From Clostridia bacterium (GTDB lineage: Bacteria; Bacillota; Clostridia; Christensenellales; Aristaeellaceae): 64,000 nt of DNA. A model generated the notes under the pieces. The model did no database searches, had not been told where the DNA came from, and worked only from the letters and a program-made list of their open reading frames with translations. The stretch lies in assembly GCA_017481825.1 (NCBI GenBank), contig JAFUOR010000037.1, positions 1-64,000 on the forward strand. Reading direction: 5' to 3'. Numbering within the stretch: the first letter of the stretch is position 1; each line of letters begins with the position of its first letter. The translations under genes and the position numbers were made by a program. Positions 34,628 through 43,647 of the stretch are shown piece after piece.

Positions 34628-35779
34628 ATGATGAAAATCAACTTGAAATCGTGTCTGTGCGTCTGTGGATCGTTGTTCCTGCTTTTCCTGGCGGTCCATT
34701 ATTGGAATGCGGTGGCGTCCCTTGCGGGCATTCTGATTGCCGCCGCCCGTCCGCTGATCCTGGGCGCTGTGATCGCCTATGTGGTCAACATCCTCATGTC
34801 CTTCTACGAGCGGAAGATTGCGCCAAAGAGCAAGGATAAGCTCTGGCAGAAAGCCCGCAGGCCTGTGTGCATGCTGCTGGCGTTCCTGACGGTCATTCTC
34901 TTCGTCGTGCTGCTGGTGCGTCTGATTGTGCCGCAGTTGGTGGAGTGCTTCCAGCTGCTGCTCTCCGCAGTGCCTGACGCCATGCGAAGCCTCTACGCTT
35001 GGCTGGAGGAGCAGTTCCAGATCAGCAGCTTCCTGTCAGGGCAGAATTTCTCCCTGCCTGCGACGGATCTGGAATGGCGCACGCTCATCGAAAAGGCTGC
35101 CGGTGTGCTCATCAGCGGCGTGGGCGGCGTGATGAATGCCGCCGTATCCGTCACCACCACGGCTGTGGGCATGGTCGTAACACTGTTCATGAGCCTGATT
35201 TTCATGATCAACATCCTTGCAGGCAAGGAGCAGCTTTCCGATCAGTTTACCCGCTTGGCGCACCGCGCGCTGGGGGAGCGAATTCTGGGCCGTGTGCTGC
35301 ATGTGCTGGCGGTGCTGGATGACTGCTTCCACAGTTATATCGTCGGCCAGCTGATCGAGGCGCTGATCCTGGGCTCCCTGTGCGCCATCGGCATGACGCT
35401 GCTGCGTCTGCCCTATGCGCTGATGATTGGCGCCGTGGTCGGCGTGATGGCGCTCATTCCCATTGCAGGCGCTTACATTGCCGGCGCTATCGGCGCGGTG
35501 ATGATCTTCTCTCAGTCGCCCATGCAGGCGCTGATATTCATCATCTTCCTTGTCATTCTTCAGCAGATTGAAGGAAATCTCATCTATCCCAGAACGGTGG
35601 GCAACACCCTGCGTCTGCCGGGTATCTGGGTGCTGGCAGCCGTTAGCATTGGCGGCAGCGTGATGGGCGTGATCGGCATGATCATCTTCGTGCCTCTGAC
35701 GGCTGCCGTTTACCGCCTCCTGGGCGAATGGGTGCAGGGCATCCGTATCGCTGAGCCTGTTCGTACCTGCAGAAAGTAA
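34628..35779 (+). CDS. AI-2E family transporter (TqsA/PerM-like)
   Basis: The 383-aa protein has about eight TMs with the family's large loop between TM3 and TM4 and the C-terminal signatures ALILGSLCAIGMTLLRLPYALMIGAVVGVMALIPIAGAYIAG and QQIEGNLIYPRTVGNTLRLPGIWVLAAV. PIAGAY and the QQIEGNLIYPRTVG stretch are diagnostic. Members move autoinducer-2, other small molecules or cations; the substrate here is unknown. ATG 34628 lies 8 bases after AAGGAG, overlapping-adjacent to the previous stop, so the two genes are coupled. Confidence 0.9.
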   Translation: MMKINLKSCLCVCGSLFLLFLAVHYWNAVASLAGILIAAARPLILGAVIAYVVNILMSFYERKIAPKSKDKLWQKARRPVCMLLAFLTVILFVVLLVRLIVPQLVECFQLLLSAVPDAMRSLYAWLEEQFQISSFLSGQNFSLPATDLEWRTLIEKAAGVLISGVGGVMNAAVSVTTTAVGMVVTLFMSLIFMINILAGKEQLSDQFTRLAHRALGERILGRVLHVLAVLDDCFHSYIVGQLIEALILGSLCAIGMTLLRLPYALMIGAVVGVMALIPIAGAYIAGAIGAVMIFSQSPMQALIFIIFLVILQQIEGNLIYPRTVGNTLRLPGIWVLAAVSIGGSVMGVIGMIIFVPLTAAVYRLLGEWVQGIRIAEPVRTCRK

Positions 35780-35788
35780 ACCCTTTCA

Positions 35789-35843
35789 CCTCCTGAAAAC
35801 GCTTGTTTTCCATGAACTTGCGTGATCAGGAGGTTTCTTTATT
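35789..35843 (+). terminator. Probable terminator after the AI-2E gene
   Basis: CACCTCCTGA pairs with TCAGGAGGT around a long loop containing AAAACGCTTGTTTT, followed by TTCTTTATT. Confidence 0.45.
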
Positions 35844-35938
35844 GCCCTCAAACACCATGGTTACATGGAAATACTTACAATATGACCACGGCTTTTTTGT
35901 AGCATTTCCCGTATTTGTGTATGATTGGTGATTTTCTC

Positions 35939-35966
35939 TTGCAATATTTCCAAAGATGTGTACAAT
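35939..35966 (+). promoter_or_regulatory. Probable promoter for the pectate lyase/esterase gene
   Basis: TTGCAA (35939-35944), 16 bases, TACAAT (35961-35966) in an AT-rich 256-base intergenic region that otherwise holds no gene. Confidence 0.5.
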
Positions 35967-35989
35967 TTATTGTAGAATATCTTGCGATT

Positions 35990-36005
35990 CATTCCATTTG
36001 GAATG
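35990..36005 (+). promoter_or_regulatory. 16-bp palindrome in the leader of the pectate lyase gene
   Basis: CATTCCA TT TGGAATG is a perfect inverted repeat between the putative start of transcription and the ribosome binding site AAGGAGAT; an operator or leader hairpin. Confidence 0.4.
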
Positions 36006-36035
36006 TCGTCAAGGAGAAAAAAGGAGATCAAACAT

Positions 36036-39000
36036 ATGGACGCAAGAACCCAACGTCAAGTTCGTAAGCTGCTGTCCTGCGTGCTGAGTATCATCCTGCT
36101 GATGGCATGTTTTCCCGCCGCAGTGGCTGAGAGCGCTGACGCCGCCAATGGCTTTGCGATCTGGTTCAATCCCGATGGCAAGACGGCCGTGACGGCTGGA
36201 CAGCAGGGTAGCCTGCCTGTCTGGGCGCTGGAGGATATGAAGGCCAAGGAAAATACCGTGACCGCCGGTGACGTGGTGAGCTACACCGTGCAGGGCTCCA
36301 ACAACCCTAAGGCTGCGGGCGAGAACGCCAAGGGTGTCATTCCGGATACCGGCGCTGCGATGTATGTCGTGGCTCCTGCCGATGGCGTTGTGACCGCCTA
36401 CGGCATCAACGGCTCCGGCAAGACCTTCTGGCAGGTCAAGGTGAACGCCGCTGGTGAGATCACCGAAGTCACCAGCATCACCGACGAGGGTGAAGTCGCC
36501 GTTCCCGTTGAAGTCAAGACTGGCGAGACCGTGTGGTTCTACTGCAACGGCTCCAAGTTCCAGTTTGCGGGCATCGATTTCGTGCCTGCCGCTGCCCCTG
36601 CGGCGCCTGCTCCTGCTGCAGCCGAGGCCTTTGCCGTCGTGCTCAATGCCGATGGTAAGACGGCCATCGCTGCCGGCCAGCAGGGCAATTATCCCGTCTA
36701 TGCGCTGGAAGATATGAAGGCCAAGGAAAACTCCGTGACCGTCAATGGTGCTGCGGCTTACACCGTGCAGGGCTCCAACAACCCCAAGGCTGCGGGCGAG
36801 AACGCCAAGGGCGTCATCCCTGATACCGGCGCTGCGATGTATGTCGTGGCTCCTGCCGATGGCGTTGTGACCGCCTACGGCATCAACGGCTCCGGCAAGA
36901 CCTTCTGGCAGGTCAAGGTGAACGCCGCTGGTGAGATCACCGAAGTCACCAGCATCACCGATGAGGGTGAAGTCGCCGTTCCCGTTGAAGTCAAGGCTGG
37001 CGAGACCGTGTGGTTCTACTGCAACGGCTCCAAGTTCCAGTTTGCAGCCATCGGTTTTGAGCCTGCGGCTGCTGTACCTGCTGCCGATACCAGCTTCACC
37101 TATGTCTTCAACGCCGATGGCACGGCTGCCGCGACGGCTGGTCAGCTTGCCGAGGCCCCCATCTTCCTCCTGGAGGACATGAAGGCCAAGGAGAACACCG
37201 TGACCCTCAATGGCGAAACCATCCACACCGTGCAGGGCTCCAATAATCCCAAGCTGGAGGGCTCCAATGCCAAGGGCGTTGTGCCTGATACCGGCGCTGC
37301 GATCTCCGTGACCGCGCCCTCTGACGGCATCATCACCGTCTATGGCATCAACGGCACCAACAGCGATGACGGCTCTGGCAAGACCTTCTGGGTGGTGCCC
37401 GTGGGCGGCGAGGCCGTGTCCTCCAACGACCCCGGTGAGATCGCCGTGTCCTATGAGGCCAAGGCGGGCGAGACCGTGTGGTTCTATGCCGCCGGCTCCA
37501 AGTTCCAGTTTGCGGCAGTGACCTTCGCCTCTGCGAATGCCGCTCCCGCGGTGGATACCACGCCCAAGCCCGATGATCGTGCCTGGCAGTTCATCCGCTT
37601 TGGCACCTCCACCTCTGACGAGGCCAACCGCATCGGTGAGGGTGCTGACATCAACGGCTCCGTCACCCTGTATTCCTGCACGGTGGACGAGAACGGCGCT
37701 GTGGCCAAGAAGGGCGGCAAGTTCGTCTCCGATGCCCCGGCCGACGGCGTGTCTTTCTACTATACCACCATCGATCCCACCAAGGAGAACTTTATCCTGA
37801 CGGCGGATGTTCATATCGATTACATGAACCCCACCCCCGATGGACAGGAAGGCTTCGCGCTGCAGCTGCGTGATACCATCTCCGGCTCTGGCTCCTACTT
37901 CTCCAACACCATGTCCGTTGGCAGCTCCAAGCTCTACGTTGCGGGCGTGAACACCTATTCCGTGCTGGGTACTCGCAACTATGTCGGCATCAACTCCAAC
38001 GAAGATGCGGACAAGAACAATGTCGTTGCGACCCTGCAGGCTTTCACCATCGATTCCAGCGATCAGGTCCGTGCTAATCAGACCTATCGCGTGCAGCTGG
38101 AGAAGACCTCCTACGGCTACATCACCTCCCAGTACCGCATCCAGGCCGACGGCTCCACTGGCGAGCTGCTGGGCCAGCATATCTATTACATTCCCGCCAA
38201 GGATCTGACGGCAACCTCCGTTTCTTCCTACGAGGAGCTGGACGATCCCATGTGCGTGCAGGAAAGCAACGTTGCCTACCTGGCGCTGGTGACGGCCCGC
38301 GGTATGAACGCGACCTTCTCCAACATCACATTCATGACCAGCCCCTGGGTGGCCGCCGACTGGCATGTCCAGCCCACCACCTATGTGGACACCAACTACG
38401 AGATCAAGTCCGCCTCCACCGCATCCGGCGATATGTACGAGCTGATCTTCCAGGCCAACGCCGATGGCGTGCTGACCATCAAGGATGGCTCCACCGTGCT
38501 GGATGAGAACATTGCCATCACTGCCAATGTTCAGTTCTCCAAGGATTACCCCATTGAGAAGACTACCAACTACACCCTTGAGTTTACCCCCAATGCCGAT
38601 TACAAGCCCAGCGCCTTTGAGGAGCTGCGCAGCTACGACACGGCGAAGCTTTCCAAGTACGTGATCAAGCGATCCATTGGCGCTGAGGACGGCACCATCT
38701 ACGTCAAGCCCAACGGCAAGGCCACCAATATGGGTACCTCCTGGGATGACGCAGTGGACGTGCAGACGGCTGTCAACTATGTCGCTCCCGGCCAGACCAT
38801 TCTCCTGGCGGCTGATCGCTACCAGCTGCGCGACACCCAGCTGCTGATTGAGCGCGGCCGCGACGGAACGGCGGAAGCGCCCATCGTCATGACCACCGAT
38901 GGCGGCTTTGCCACCTTCGATTTCTGCGGCACCGGCAGCGGCGTGATGTGCTGGGGCGATTACTGGAAGATGTCCTACATCAACGTGTGCAACACCATTG

Positions 39001-41480
39001 ACCGTCAGAAGGGTATGCAGCTGGGCGGCAACAACTGTGTCCTGGAGCGCATGAACTTCTACAACAACGGTACCACCGGCCTGCAGATCTCCGGTACCTC
39101 TCTGGAACCCTACGAGCTCTGGCCTGCCAACAATACCGTGATCAACTGTACCGCTATCAACAATGGCGATTCCGGCTATGAGGACGCTGATGGCTTCGCA
39201 GCCAAGCTGACCTGCGGCCCCGGCAATGAGTTCATCGGCTGTATCGCCGCCTACAACGCTGACGACGGCTGGGATCTGTTTGCCAAGGCAGGCAGCGGCG
39301 AGATCGGTGCGGTTGTGATCCGTGACTCCGTCTGCTACCGCAATGGTTATCTCATGGTGAAGCCCGACAGCCAGAAGCTGGCCATCATCTTTGCCGATAT
39401 CGTCGTTGACGAGAATGGCTCCCTGTCCTTCGTGGGCGAGCTGGGCAAGGATTACATCATGGTTGAGGCCGGCAACGGCAACGGCTTCAAGTTGGGCGGC
39501 ACCAACATCCCCGGCGATCACAAGCTGTACAACTCCATCTCCTATGAGAACAAGGCCAAGGGCATCGACTCCAACTCCTGCCCGGACATCAAGGTGTACG
39601 ACTGCACCACCTTCAACAACGGCTCCTACAACGTGGCGTTCTACACCAACAACAAGTCTGCTACCACCGGCTTTGCTGCCGAGGGCGTGCTGTCCTTCCG
39701 CACCGAAGGCAATACCGCTGAGCAGCTGAAGCTCCAGAGCCAGGCCACCACCGATGTGTATGGCGAGTACAACTTCTTCTGGAACACCGAGACGCAGACC
39801 TCTGCCAATACGGTTTCCGCGCCGGTGACGGTCAGCGCTGACTGGTTCCAATCCCTGGATACCTCCGTCGCGCCCAGCCGCAACGCCGACGGCACCATCG
39901 ACATGCATGGTCTGCTGCTGCTGACCGAGGCGGCCCGTGCCTATGAGACCGGCGCGCAGGGCGCTGCCTGGGGCCAGGCTGAGCAGGCCAAGGCGACTTT
40001 CTGGGTCGTGGGCGATTCCACCGTCTGCGGCTTTACCGACAGCTACTACATCCCGCGTGAGGGTTACGGCGAGCAGCTGGAGCGTTACTTCTCCGCGACG
40101 GTGTACAACCTTGCCCATTCCGGCGCTTCCTCCAAGGATTTCCTGGGCATGGCGGAGTACCAGACTCTCCTCAACGGCTCTGATACCGTGCCTGCGCTGG
40201 GCAATGCCGAGGGCGATCAGTTCCTGATCATCGGCTTTGGCCACAACGACGAGAAGACCGAGGCTGCCCGCTACACCAACCCCAATGGCGATTACCTCAC
40301 CGAGGGTTCCTTCGCCAACAGCCTCTACGTCAACTATGTCAAGCCTGCTGTGGACGCTGGTGTGACGCCCGTGCTGGTGACGCCCATCGCTCGTCTGACC
40401 ACCGCCAACACGGCGGAATCCTATGCCTCCGCCTCAGGCCACATCACCGCTGACACCACCGTGGGCGATGTGACCTACGCAGGCGGCGACTACGCTCAGA
40501 CCATCCGCGACATGGCTGCGGCCCTTGATCTGATCTGCATCGACATGACCGCTGCGACCATCGAGCGCAACGTGGCCATGGGCGAGGGTGCTCAGTGGCT
40601 GCACACCTGGAACGGTGCGAAGTACGCTGATGACGGCGTGACCATGATTCCCACCGCGCTGGACAAGACGCACACCAACACCTATGGCGCGAAGATGAAT
40701 GCCTGGCAGATCGCTCAGCTGGCCGAGGGCACCGCGCTGGCCCAGTATGTCAAGGCCGGCAAGGAGCAGCCCTCCTACGAGAAGGACTTTGCTGACAGCA
40801 TCAACCCTGATTACGTTATCGTGCCCTACGACGCGCCCACCACGACCTCTGCCAACTGGCCTGCCTACACGGACGCCCAGGGCAATGTCTGGTACGGCAC
40901 CGTCTTTGGCGATGTGGGCGGCAATGACAAGATCACCAACGGCAGCTTCTTCGCCTCCGAGGTGGAAGGCGGCATGAACATCGGCGTTGCCAACAATGCC
41001 GGTAAGATATCCTCCACCACCGATGGTCTGATCTTCTACTACACCACGCTGCCTGCAGGTACGTCCTTCACATTTACCGCCACTGCGACCATCAATGACA
41101 TGGCTGCCAACAATCAGGTGTCCTTTGGCCTGATGGCCCGCGATGATCTGTACATCGACACCTACAACAAGTCCACCATGGGCGATTATGTGGCTGCCGG
41201 TACCCGCAACCAGGGCGCGTTCAACTGCTTCGGCCGCAAGTCCGGCGTGCTCTACAACGGCCCTGCTGCCGAGAAGGTGTACGCTGTGGGCGATACCCTC
41301 GACCTGAAGATCGTCGGCACCTCCGATGGCTTCACCCTGACTTACGGCGAGAACGAGCCTGTCTCCGCTGGTTTCGATTACGCGCTGACCACCGTTGATG
41401 ACGCCAACATCTACGTCGGCTTCTACGCAGTGCGCAACGCCAACATCACCTTCACCAACATCAAGCTCGAGCTCAACTAA
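36036..41480 (+). CDS. Giant secreted multimodular pectin-degrading enzyme: three N-terminal modules, PL9 pectate lyase, SGNH/CE12-type esterase
   Basis: ATG 36036 follows AAAGGAGATC. The 1,814-aa protein has a signal peptide (about 1-29, ending AAVA), three related modules of about 150 aa (about 39-190, 198-345, 352-505; each with F-x-x-DGKTA, ALEDMKAKENxV, VQGSNNPK, GVIPDTGAA, GETVWFYxxGSKFQF), a beta-rich region (about 515-880), a PL9-like beta-helix (about 885-1290: DGTIYVKPNG, GLQISGTS, DADGFAAKLTCGPGN, NADDGWDLFAKAGSG), an SGNH hydrolase like rhamnogalacturonan acetylesterases (CE12) with S1328 (VVGDSTV), GHND and D1543/H1546 (DKTHTN), and a C-terminal beta domain (about 1615-1814) resembling the 515-880 region. 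No anchor or dockerin seen. Lyase and deacetylase in one chain would cut acetylated homogalacturonan. Confidence 0.9.
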   Translation: MDARTQRQVRKLLSCVLSIILLMACFPAAVAESADAANGFAIWFNPDGKTAVTAGQQGSLPVWALEDMKAKENTVTAGDVVSYTVQGSNNPKAAGENAKGVIPDTGAAMYVVAPADGVVTAYGINGSGKTFWQVKVNAAGEITEVTSITDEGEVAVPVEVKTGETVWFYCNGSKFQFAGIDFVPAAAPAAPAPAAAEAFAVVLNADGKTAIAAGQQGNYPVYALEDMKAKENSVTVNGAAAYTVQGSNNPKAAGENAKGVIPDTGAAMYVVAPADGVVTAYGINGSGKTFWQVKVNAAGEITEVTSITDEGEVAVPVEVKAGETVWFYCNGSKFQFAAIGFEPAAAVPAADTSFTYVFNADGTAAATAGQLAEAPIFLLEDMKAKENTVTLNGETIHTVQGSNNPKLEGSNAKGVVPDTGAAISVTAPSDGIITVYGINGTNSDDGSGKTFWVVPVGGEAVSSNDPGEIAVSYEAKAGETVWFYAAGSKFQFAAVTFASANAAPAVDTTPKPDDRAWQFIRFGTSTSDEANRIGEGADINGSVTLYSCTVDENGAVAKKGGKFVSDAPADGVSFYYTTIDPTKENFILTADVHIDYMNPTPDGQEGFALQLRDTISGSGSYFSNTMSVGSSKLYVAGVNTYSVLGTRNYVGINSNEDADKNNVVATLQAFTIDSSDQVRANQTYRVQLEKTSYGYITSQYRIQADGSTGELLGQHIYYIPAKDLTATSVSSYEELDDPMCVQESNVAYLALVTARGMNATFSNITFMTSPWVAADWHVQPTTYVDTNYEIKSASTASGDMYELIFQANADGVLTIKDGSTVLDENIAITANVQFSKDYPIEKTTNYTLEFTPNADYKPSAFEELRSYDTAKLSKYVIKRSIGAEDGTIYVKPNGKATNMGTSWDDAVDVQTAVNYVAPGQTILLAADRYQLRDTQLLIERGRDGTAEAPIVMTTDGGFATFDFCGTGSGVMCWGDYWKMSYINVCNTIDRQKGMQLGGNNCVLERMNFYNNGTTGLQISGTSLEPYELWPANNTVINCTAINNGDSGYEDADGFAAKLTCGPGNEFIGCIAAYNADDGWDLFAKAGSGEIGAVVIRDSVCYRNGYLMVKPDSQKLAIIFADIVVDENGSLSFVGELGKDYIMVEAGNGNGFKLGGTNIPGDHKLYNSISYENKAKGIDSNSCPDIKVYDCTTFNNGSYNVAFYTNNKSATTGFAAEGVLSFRTEGNTAEQLKLQSQATTDVYGEYNFFWNTETQTSANTVSAPVTVSADWFQSLDTSVAPSRNADGTIDMHGLLLLTEAARAYETGAQGAAWGQAEQAKATFWVVGDSTVCGFTDSYYIPREGYGEQLERYFSATVYNLAHSGASSKDFLGMAEYQTLLNGSDTVPALGNAEGDQFLIIGFGHNDEKTEAARYTNPNGDYLTEGSFANSLYVNYVKPAVDAGVTPVLVTPIARLTTANTAESYASASGHITADTTVGDVTYAGGDYAQTIRDMAAALDLICIDMTAATIERNVAMGEGAQWLHTWNGAKYADDGVTMIPTALDKTHTNTYGAKMNAWQIAQLAEGTALAQYVKAGKEQPSYEKDFADSINPDYVIVPYDAPTTTSANWPAYTDAQGNVWYGTVFGDVGGNDKITNGSFFASEVEGGMNIGVANNAGKISSTTDGLIFYYTTLPAGTSFTFTATATINDMAANNQVSFGLMARDDLYIDTYNKSTMGDYVAAGTRNQGAFNCFGRKSGVLYNGPAAEKVYAVGDTLDLKIVGTSDGFTLTYGENEPVSAGFDYALTTVDDANIYVGFYAVRNANITFTNIKLELN
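36279..36566 (+). repeat. Near-identical internal repeat, copy 1
   Basis: About 288 bases are nearly identical to 36756-37043 at an offset of 477 bases (159 codons), including many synonymous positions; it encodes the second half of module 1 (YTVQGSNNPKAAGENAKGV onward). Confidence 0.9.
36756..37043 (+). repeat. Near-identical internal repeat, copy 2
   Basis: Copy of 36279-36566. The third module (from about 37220) is homologous in protein but clearly diverged in DNA, so copies 1 and 2 reflect recent duplication or conversion. Confidence 0.9.
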
Positions 41481-41490
41481 TCACCCCATC

Positions 41491-41526
41491 AGGCGCTGCT
41501 GATGAACATCGGCAGCGCCTCTTTTT
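41491..41526 (+). terminator. Terminator after the pectate lyase gene
   Basis: Stem AGGCGCTGC (41491-41499) / GCAGCGCCT (41512-41520) followed by CTTTTT. Confidence 0.85.
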
Positions 41527-41538
41527 CATGTTTCCTTC

Positions 41539-41567
41539 TTGACACTTTTTGCCTGTGCGTCTATAAT
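41539..41567 (+). promoter_or_regulatory. Consensus sigma-A promoter for the transglutaminase-like gene
   Basis: TTGACA (41539-41544), 17 bases, TATAAT (41562-41567): both hexamers perfect. Confidence 0.85.
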
Positions 41568-41589
41568 GTATAATAATGAAAGATATACG

Positions 41590-41608
41590 ACCGAACAAAT
41601 AATTCGGT
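41590..41608 (+). promoter_or_regulatory. Inverted repeat in the leader of the transglutaminase-like gene
   Basis: ACCGAA N7 TTCGGT lies just downstream of the expected transcription start and before the GAAAGGGG ribosome binding site; a candidate operator. Confidence 0.35.
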
Positions 41609-41630
41609 ATTGATGAAAGGGGACGTTCTC

Positions 41631-43622
41631 ATGTTGAAGAAACTCCTTGCTCTCCTCATGGCGCTGATGATGCTCTGCTCCGCCTGCGCGGCGTTGGCGG
41701 ATAATTCTGTGGAATACAGCGGCGGCGTGGTGATGCGTGGCTTCCCCAAGGGGACGGACGTGCGCGCCGCGGCAGAGAATCTCATCAACGTTGCCTATGT
41801 GGAGTGCAATGTGCCGTACTTTGTCATCGGCGAAAGCACCACCTGGAAGCTGGGCATCGAGGGCGGAACGGAGCCCTATTCGATCGATCTGCAGCTGTTC
41901 TACCAGGCTTTTTCTGCCACCAACAACATGTATTGGGGCAGAGGAAGCCTGACGCTTGATAACGAGCGCACCTTTTCCTATACCTTCACGGAGGAAGGCC
42001 GCTATTTCTGGCAGATCACCGTCACTGACAGCACCGGCCAGTATCTGATTTTCCAGTCCCGTTCCATGGAAACCGCCACGGAAGAGGATGAGAAGGACGA
42101 AATGACCGTTGCCGGCAAGGTTAATCAGATCATTGCCGAGGAAATTACCGATGACATGAGCGGTTATGCCCGTGCGCTTGCACTGCATGACTGGCTGATC
42201 TACAACGCCAATTATGATTACACCTACTCCCACTATGACGCCAGCGGCGTTCTGCTGTATGGCACGGGTGTTTGCGACAGCTATGCCCGCGCCTATCAGA
42301 TGCTGTGCACGGCGGCAGGCATTGAGTGCCTCTATGTTTCCGGTACGGCAGGCGGCGGCGCGCATGGCTGGAACATGATCAAGCTGGATGGCCAGTGGTA
42401 CCATGTTGACTGCACCTGGGATGATCCGAACGAAGGTGGCTGGGAGCGCCATACCTACTTCTGCCTCACCGACGAGCAGATGGCTGTTGACCACGAGTGG
42501 AACATCGTCGTGGACAACGAGGCTGACGGCATGGTTGTGCCCGACGCTGAGGGCGGGGAGTTCTCCGAGGAAAATGGCGCCAGTGTTGACATTACCTTCA
42601 CCAGCATTGATGAGCTGGATACGAAATTTGACGCCTTCATTGCCGAAAACCAGATCGACACCATCGAGCTTGCCTATGTTGGTACTGAGGATCTCGGTTT
42701 TGCCTTCAGCGAATGGTGGAATGCTAAGGAGTTTGACGGTGGCTATTTGAGCGGTTACAGCGGCTGTTCTGATGGCGAAAGTATACTCTATACCTTGAAT
42801 GTGGTTTGGGATGTCCCCGAGGCCTATTTGCGCATTGAGCCGACTATTCTGCGCATGAGCGTCGGCGACAAGACGCAGATCGTCCCCACGGAGATTTCTC
42901 CCGAAACTGATGTGATCACCTGGAGTTCCTCCAATGAAGCCGTTGCAACCGTTGATGCCTCCGGCAATGTCACTGCTGTGGCGGAAGGTAGTGCAACCAT
43001 CACTGCCGCTCTTGCCAGCGGCTACACCGATGCGGTGGAGGTCACGGTTCTTGCGCCTCACAATCCCGAATTTAGCCTGACCCTGACCGATGTGCCCGGC
43101 GGCGTCCAGCTGTGCTGGAATGTTATTCCCGGTGTGACCGACTATCATGTGATGCGCACCTATGCCGGTACGGACAAGCTGCTCACGACCACGCAGGAAA
43201 CCGCTGTGACCTTCGCGTCCTCCGAGCTGCCCGCCACCGTGCAGCAGAGCGTCTACATCATCGCGCAGCGCAAGGTCGGTGATACCGTGGCGGCGACGTA
43301 TACCAGCAGCAGTGTTGCCTATGGCAGCTGGAACATCTCCTATGAGACCAGCATCCCCGGCAGCATCGTCATCATTGGCGACAGCGCTTTTGAATCAACC
43401 AACCTGACCTCCGTCAGCATCCCCGGCAGCGTGACCACCATCGGTGCGCGGGCTTTCTATGGCTGTACTAACCTGACGGCTGTGAAGATCCCTGCCAGCG
43501 TGACCTCCATCGGTGCCAACGCCTTTGGCAGCACGGCGCTGACAACCGTCGAGGTTGTGGAGGGCAGCTATGCCGACACCTATTTTGCCACGAACCATCC
43601 GGACGTGGTGCGTATCCACTGA
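41631..43622 (+). CDS. Secreted transglutaminase-like protein with BIG2 and leucine-rich (LRR_5) domains
   Basis: The 663-aa product starts at ATG 41631, 8 bases after GAAAGGGG. It has a signal peptide (about 1-24, CSACAALA followed by D), an N-terminal beta domain, a transglutaminase/protease-like core with the Cys-His-Asp triad (YGTGVCDSYARAYQML, GGAHGWNMIKLDG, WYHVDCTWDDP), a BIG2 Ig-like domain (LRIEPTILRMSVGDK...ITWSSSNEAVATVDASGNV), an Fn3-like stretch and BspA-type LRR repeats (SIVIIGDSAFESTNLTSVSI, TTIGARAFYGCTNLTAVKI, TSIGANAFGS). Such enzymes may crosslink or cleave peptides at the cell surface; the actual reaction is unknown. No anchor is seen. Confidence 0.9.
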   Translation: MLKKLLALLMALMMLCSACAALADNSVEYSGGVVMRGFPKGTDVRAAAENLINVAYVECNVPYFVIGESTTWKLGIEGGTEPYSIDLQLFYQAFSATNNMYWGRGSLTLDNERTFSYTFTEEGRYFWQITVTDSTGQYLIFQSRSMETATEEDEKDEMTVAGKVNQIIAEEITDDMSGYARALALHDWLIYNANYDYTYSHYDASGVLLYGTGVCDSYARAYQMLCTAAGIECLYVSGTAGGGAHGWNMIKLDGQWYHVDCTWDDPNEGGWERHTYFCLTDEQMAVDHEWNIVVDNEADGMVVPDAEGGEFSEENGASVDITFTSIDELDTKFDAFIAENQIDTIELAYVGTEDLGFAFSEWWNAKEFDGGYLSGYSGCSDGESILYTLNVVWDVPEAYLRIEPTILRMSVGDKTQIVPTEISPETDVITWSSSNEAVATVDASGNVTAVAEGSATITAALASGYTDAVEVTVLAPHNPEFSLTLTDVPGGVQLCWNVIPGVTDYHVMRTYAGTDKLLTTTQETAVTFASSELPATVQQSVYIIAQRKVGDTVAATYTSSSVAYGSWNISYETSIPGSIVIIGDSAFESTNLTSVSIPGSVTTIGARAFYGCTNLTAVKIPASVTSIGANAFGSTALTTVEVVEGSYADTYFATNHPDVVRIH

Positions 43623-43647
43623 TGACATGAAGAGGAGACCATCTCTG

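Noticed and set aside
36009..40244. A 1,411-codon open frame on the minus strand opposite the pectinase
   Set aside because: It is an artefact of strong codon bias in the real gene (few TAA/TAG complements); the protein is low-complexity, has no ribosome binding site and no recognisable domain, while the plus-strand frame encodes clear enzymes.
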